Assembly: GCA_028866835.1 (NCBI GenBank)
Contig: JAGWHJ010000004.1
Span: forward strand, 1-60,822
Source: Microcaldota archaeon
GTDB lineage: Archaea; Micrarchaeota; Micrarchaeia; Micrarchaeales; CABMGC01
Direction: 5' to 3'
DNA length: 60,822 bases
The notes under the pieces were generated by a model. The model had not been told where the DNA came from. It worked only from the letters and a program-made list of their open reading frames with translations, and did not search any database. The translations under genes and the position numbers were made by a program. Positions 59,694 through 60,822 of this stretch are shown one piece after another (position 1 is the first letter of the stretch; each line of letters opens with the position of its first letter).

Positions 59694-60587
59694 ATGGAGA
59701 TAAAGGTAATAGTATTGGGAAGCAGCGGCTCCGCGCCTACGAAGGAGAGGGCACTTCCCTGCGTCGCACTGATCTACAACGGCGAGCTCTTCCTCTTCGA
59801 CTGCGGCGAGGGCACGCAGATGCAGATGCTGAGATACGGGGTGAACGCCTCGAGGCTGAAGGCCGTATTCCTGAGCCACGCGCATGCGGACCACATGCTC
59901 GGGATCGCCGGCCTGGTAAGGAGCCTTGCGCTCAGCGGAAGGAAGGATCCTCTCGACATATGCATACCGAAGGGCTACGAGAACGCGGTCAAGACCCTGG
60001 CCTCGTTCGACAAGGCGATGATAGGCTACCAGATAAGGATACACGGTGTGGGCAACGGTATCGCGTACAGGGCCAGGGATTTCAGCGTGTCGTCATTCGC
60101 GCTGAAGCACACGATACCGACATGCGGATACATCTTCAGGGAGCGCGACAGGCTGAGGTTCAACAAGGAGAAATCGCACGGCCTCGGGATAAAAGGCACG
60201 ATGTTCTCCGAACTTGAGAAGAAGGGCAGCATAAGGATCGGCAGGAAGGTGATCCGCATAGGCGCCGTCACCAAGCTGCAGAGGGGCAAGGCTGTCGTCT
60301 ATGCGGCTGATACAAGGCCTGTCAAGTCGGTCGCCAGGATCGCTAAAGGCGCCGACCTGCTCATACATGAATCGTCATACGCCGACGAGCACAGGCACCT
60401 TGCCGCCGAGCGCATGCATTCCTCTGCGTCAGATGTCGCCAGGATCGCAAAGACCGCAGGCGTGAAACAGCTCATCCTAACGCACATAAGCGCAAGGTAT
60501 AAATCTGCGGAGGGCATAGAGAAATCCGCAAGGAAGGTTTTCGGCAACACTGTCGTTGCCGATGACGGCTATTCCGTTACGGTATAA
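59694..60587 (+). CDS. rnz: Ribonuclease Z (tRNA 3' processing)
   Basis: 297 residues from the ATG at 59694, 5 nt after the previous stop. Metallo-beta-lactamase fold with the zinc site LSHAHADHMLG (His62, His64, Asp66, His67), plus DCGEGTQMQM, KHTIPTCGYIF, YAADTRPV and LTHISARY. It trims tRNA 3' trailers; since tRNAs here lack encoded CCA, the enzyme is needed before CCA addition. tRNA-Val begins 4 nt after its stop, so the two are probably co-transcribed. Confidence 0.95.
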   Translation: MEIKVIVLGSSGSAPTKERALPCVALIYNGELFLFDCGEGTQMQMLRYGVNASRLKAVFLSHAHADHMLGIAGLVRSLALSGRKDPLDICIPKGYENAVKTLASFDKAMIGYQIRIHGVGNGIAYRARDFSVSSFALKHTIPTCGYIFRERDRLRFNKEKSHGLGIKGTMFSELEKKGSIRIGRKVIRIGAVTKLQRGKAVVYAADTRPVKSVARIAKGADLLIHESSYADEHRHLAAERMHSSASDVARIAKTAGVKQLILTHISARYKSAEGIEKSARKVFGNTVVADDGYSVTV

Positions 60588-60590
60588 TCT

Positions 60591-60661
60591 GGAGGCATCG
60601 TCTAGTGGTAGGATAGCAGATTGACATTCTGCGGGCAGGAGTTCAATTCTCCTTGCCTCCA
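60591..60661 (+). tRNA. tRNA-Val (GAC)
   Basis: Acceptor GGAGGCA pairs with TGCCTCC, the anticodon arm is GCAGA-TTGACAT-TCTGC with anticodon GAC, and the T-arm is AGGAG-TTCAATT-CTCCT. The discriminator is A and CCA is not encoded. No intron. It is directly behind RNase Z and may be released from its transcript. Confidence 0.96.
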
Positions 60662-60777
60662 TCACCAATTATTGTCGTCGAAAGCCTATCTTCTCGATTT
60701 CATTTGTAATGTTGGCATGTATTACAATATGTAAATACGTTTAAATATCTGATGTTCCATAATATATTTGTGATAAA

Positions 60778-60822
60778 ATGGAAAGCGTGATAACAATACG
60801 TTTATCCGAAGAGTTGAAGGGA
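60778..60822 (+). CDS. Start of a ribbon-helix-helix-like gene (cut by window edge)
   Basis: The first 15 codons (MESVITIRLSEELKG) begin at 60778 and run off the right edge. The ITIRLSEEL strand is typical of RHH/CopG DNA-binding proteins and antitoxins. A consensus TATA, GTTTAAATATC at 60739-60749, would start the message about 8 nt before the ATG. Confidence 0.6.
   Translation, partial: MESVITIRLSEELKG

Overview
The window is archaeal. It carries a LonB-type Lon protease, topoisomerase VI subunit A, archaeal DnaG primase, Hjc resolvase, geranylgeranylglyceryl phosphate synthase, archaeal NAC, an archaeal-type ThrRS, TruD, RNase Z, AglB/STT3 oligosaccharyltransferases and an S-layer protein. 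Genes are small and tightly packed. Many first genes of transcription units have a TATA-like box (TTTAAATA, TTTATATA) only 25-40 nt before the start codon, implying leaderless or nearly leaderless mRNAs, while internal genes often overlap by ATGA/GTGA or carry GGTG/GAGGT ribosome sites. Together with pilin-like LamG proteins, small TM proteins and a tRNA with inserted sequences, this suggests a DPANN archaeon, perhaps Micrarchaeota-like. That lineage assignment is inference.

Layout. 0-3.5 kb: pilin-like LamG/pentapeptide surface protein; a cobalamin-type riboswitch driving a small membrane protein; a GT4 glycosyltransferase. 3.5-5.9 kb: toxin-antitoxin island (HicB with a truncated HicA; a BECR-like/DUF2283 pair) beside tRNA-Ala, with an attachment-site-like repeat; an acidic microprotein. 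5.9-15.5 kb: two paralogous unknown proteins, then a 2114-residue cell-surface protein with two lysozyme-like domains and an M23-like domain, coupled to a small membrane-anchored glycoprotein. 15.5-23 kb: operon small TM protein-TopA-secreted protein-TrmI-AglB, then an ArnE/F-like transporter pair and an MscS channel. 24-31.5 kb: candidate small RNA, LonB-Top6A, Nth, MEMO, alkaline-phosphatase-like hydrolase plus GT4. 31.5-37 kb: sulfate-activation operon (RHH regulator, small protein, CysD, CysN), CADD-like enzyme, LamG array with a deletion fossil. 37-48.5 kb: ThrRS, DnaG, Hjc, small paralogous proteins, two related membrane proteins, S-layer gene. 48.7-60.8 kb: NAC, second AglB, DUF424, GT2, an interrupted tRNA-Ser, a sigma-70-like protein, TruD, PRODH-like protein, SDR, GGGPS, truncated NFACT protein, RNase Z, tRNA-Val and the start of an RHH-like gene.

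How it fits together: much of the window serves the cell envelope. It holds the S-layer protein and many sequon-rich secreted proteins, two AglB enzymes that could glycosylate them, several glycosyltransferases and a possible lipid-linked sugar flippase, and an APS-forming CysND that could supply sulfate for glycans. The rest is information processing. The items most worth a second look are the sigma-factor-like protein at 53.6 kb, the giant lysozyme-domain protein at 8.4-14.7 kb, the cobalamin riboswitch at 1.46 kb and the doubly interrupted tRNA-Ser at 53.4 kb.
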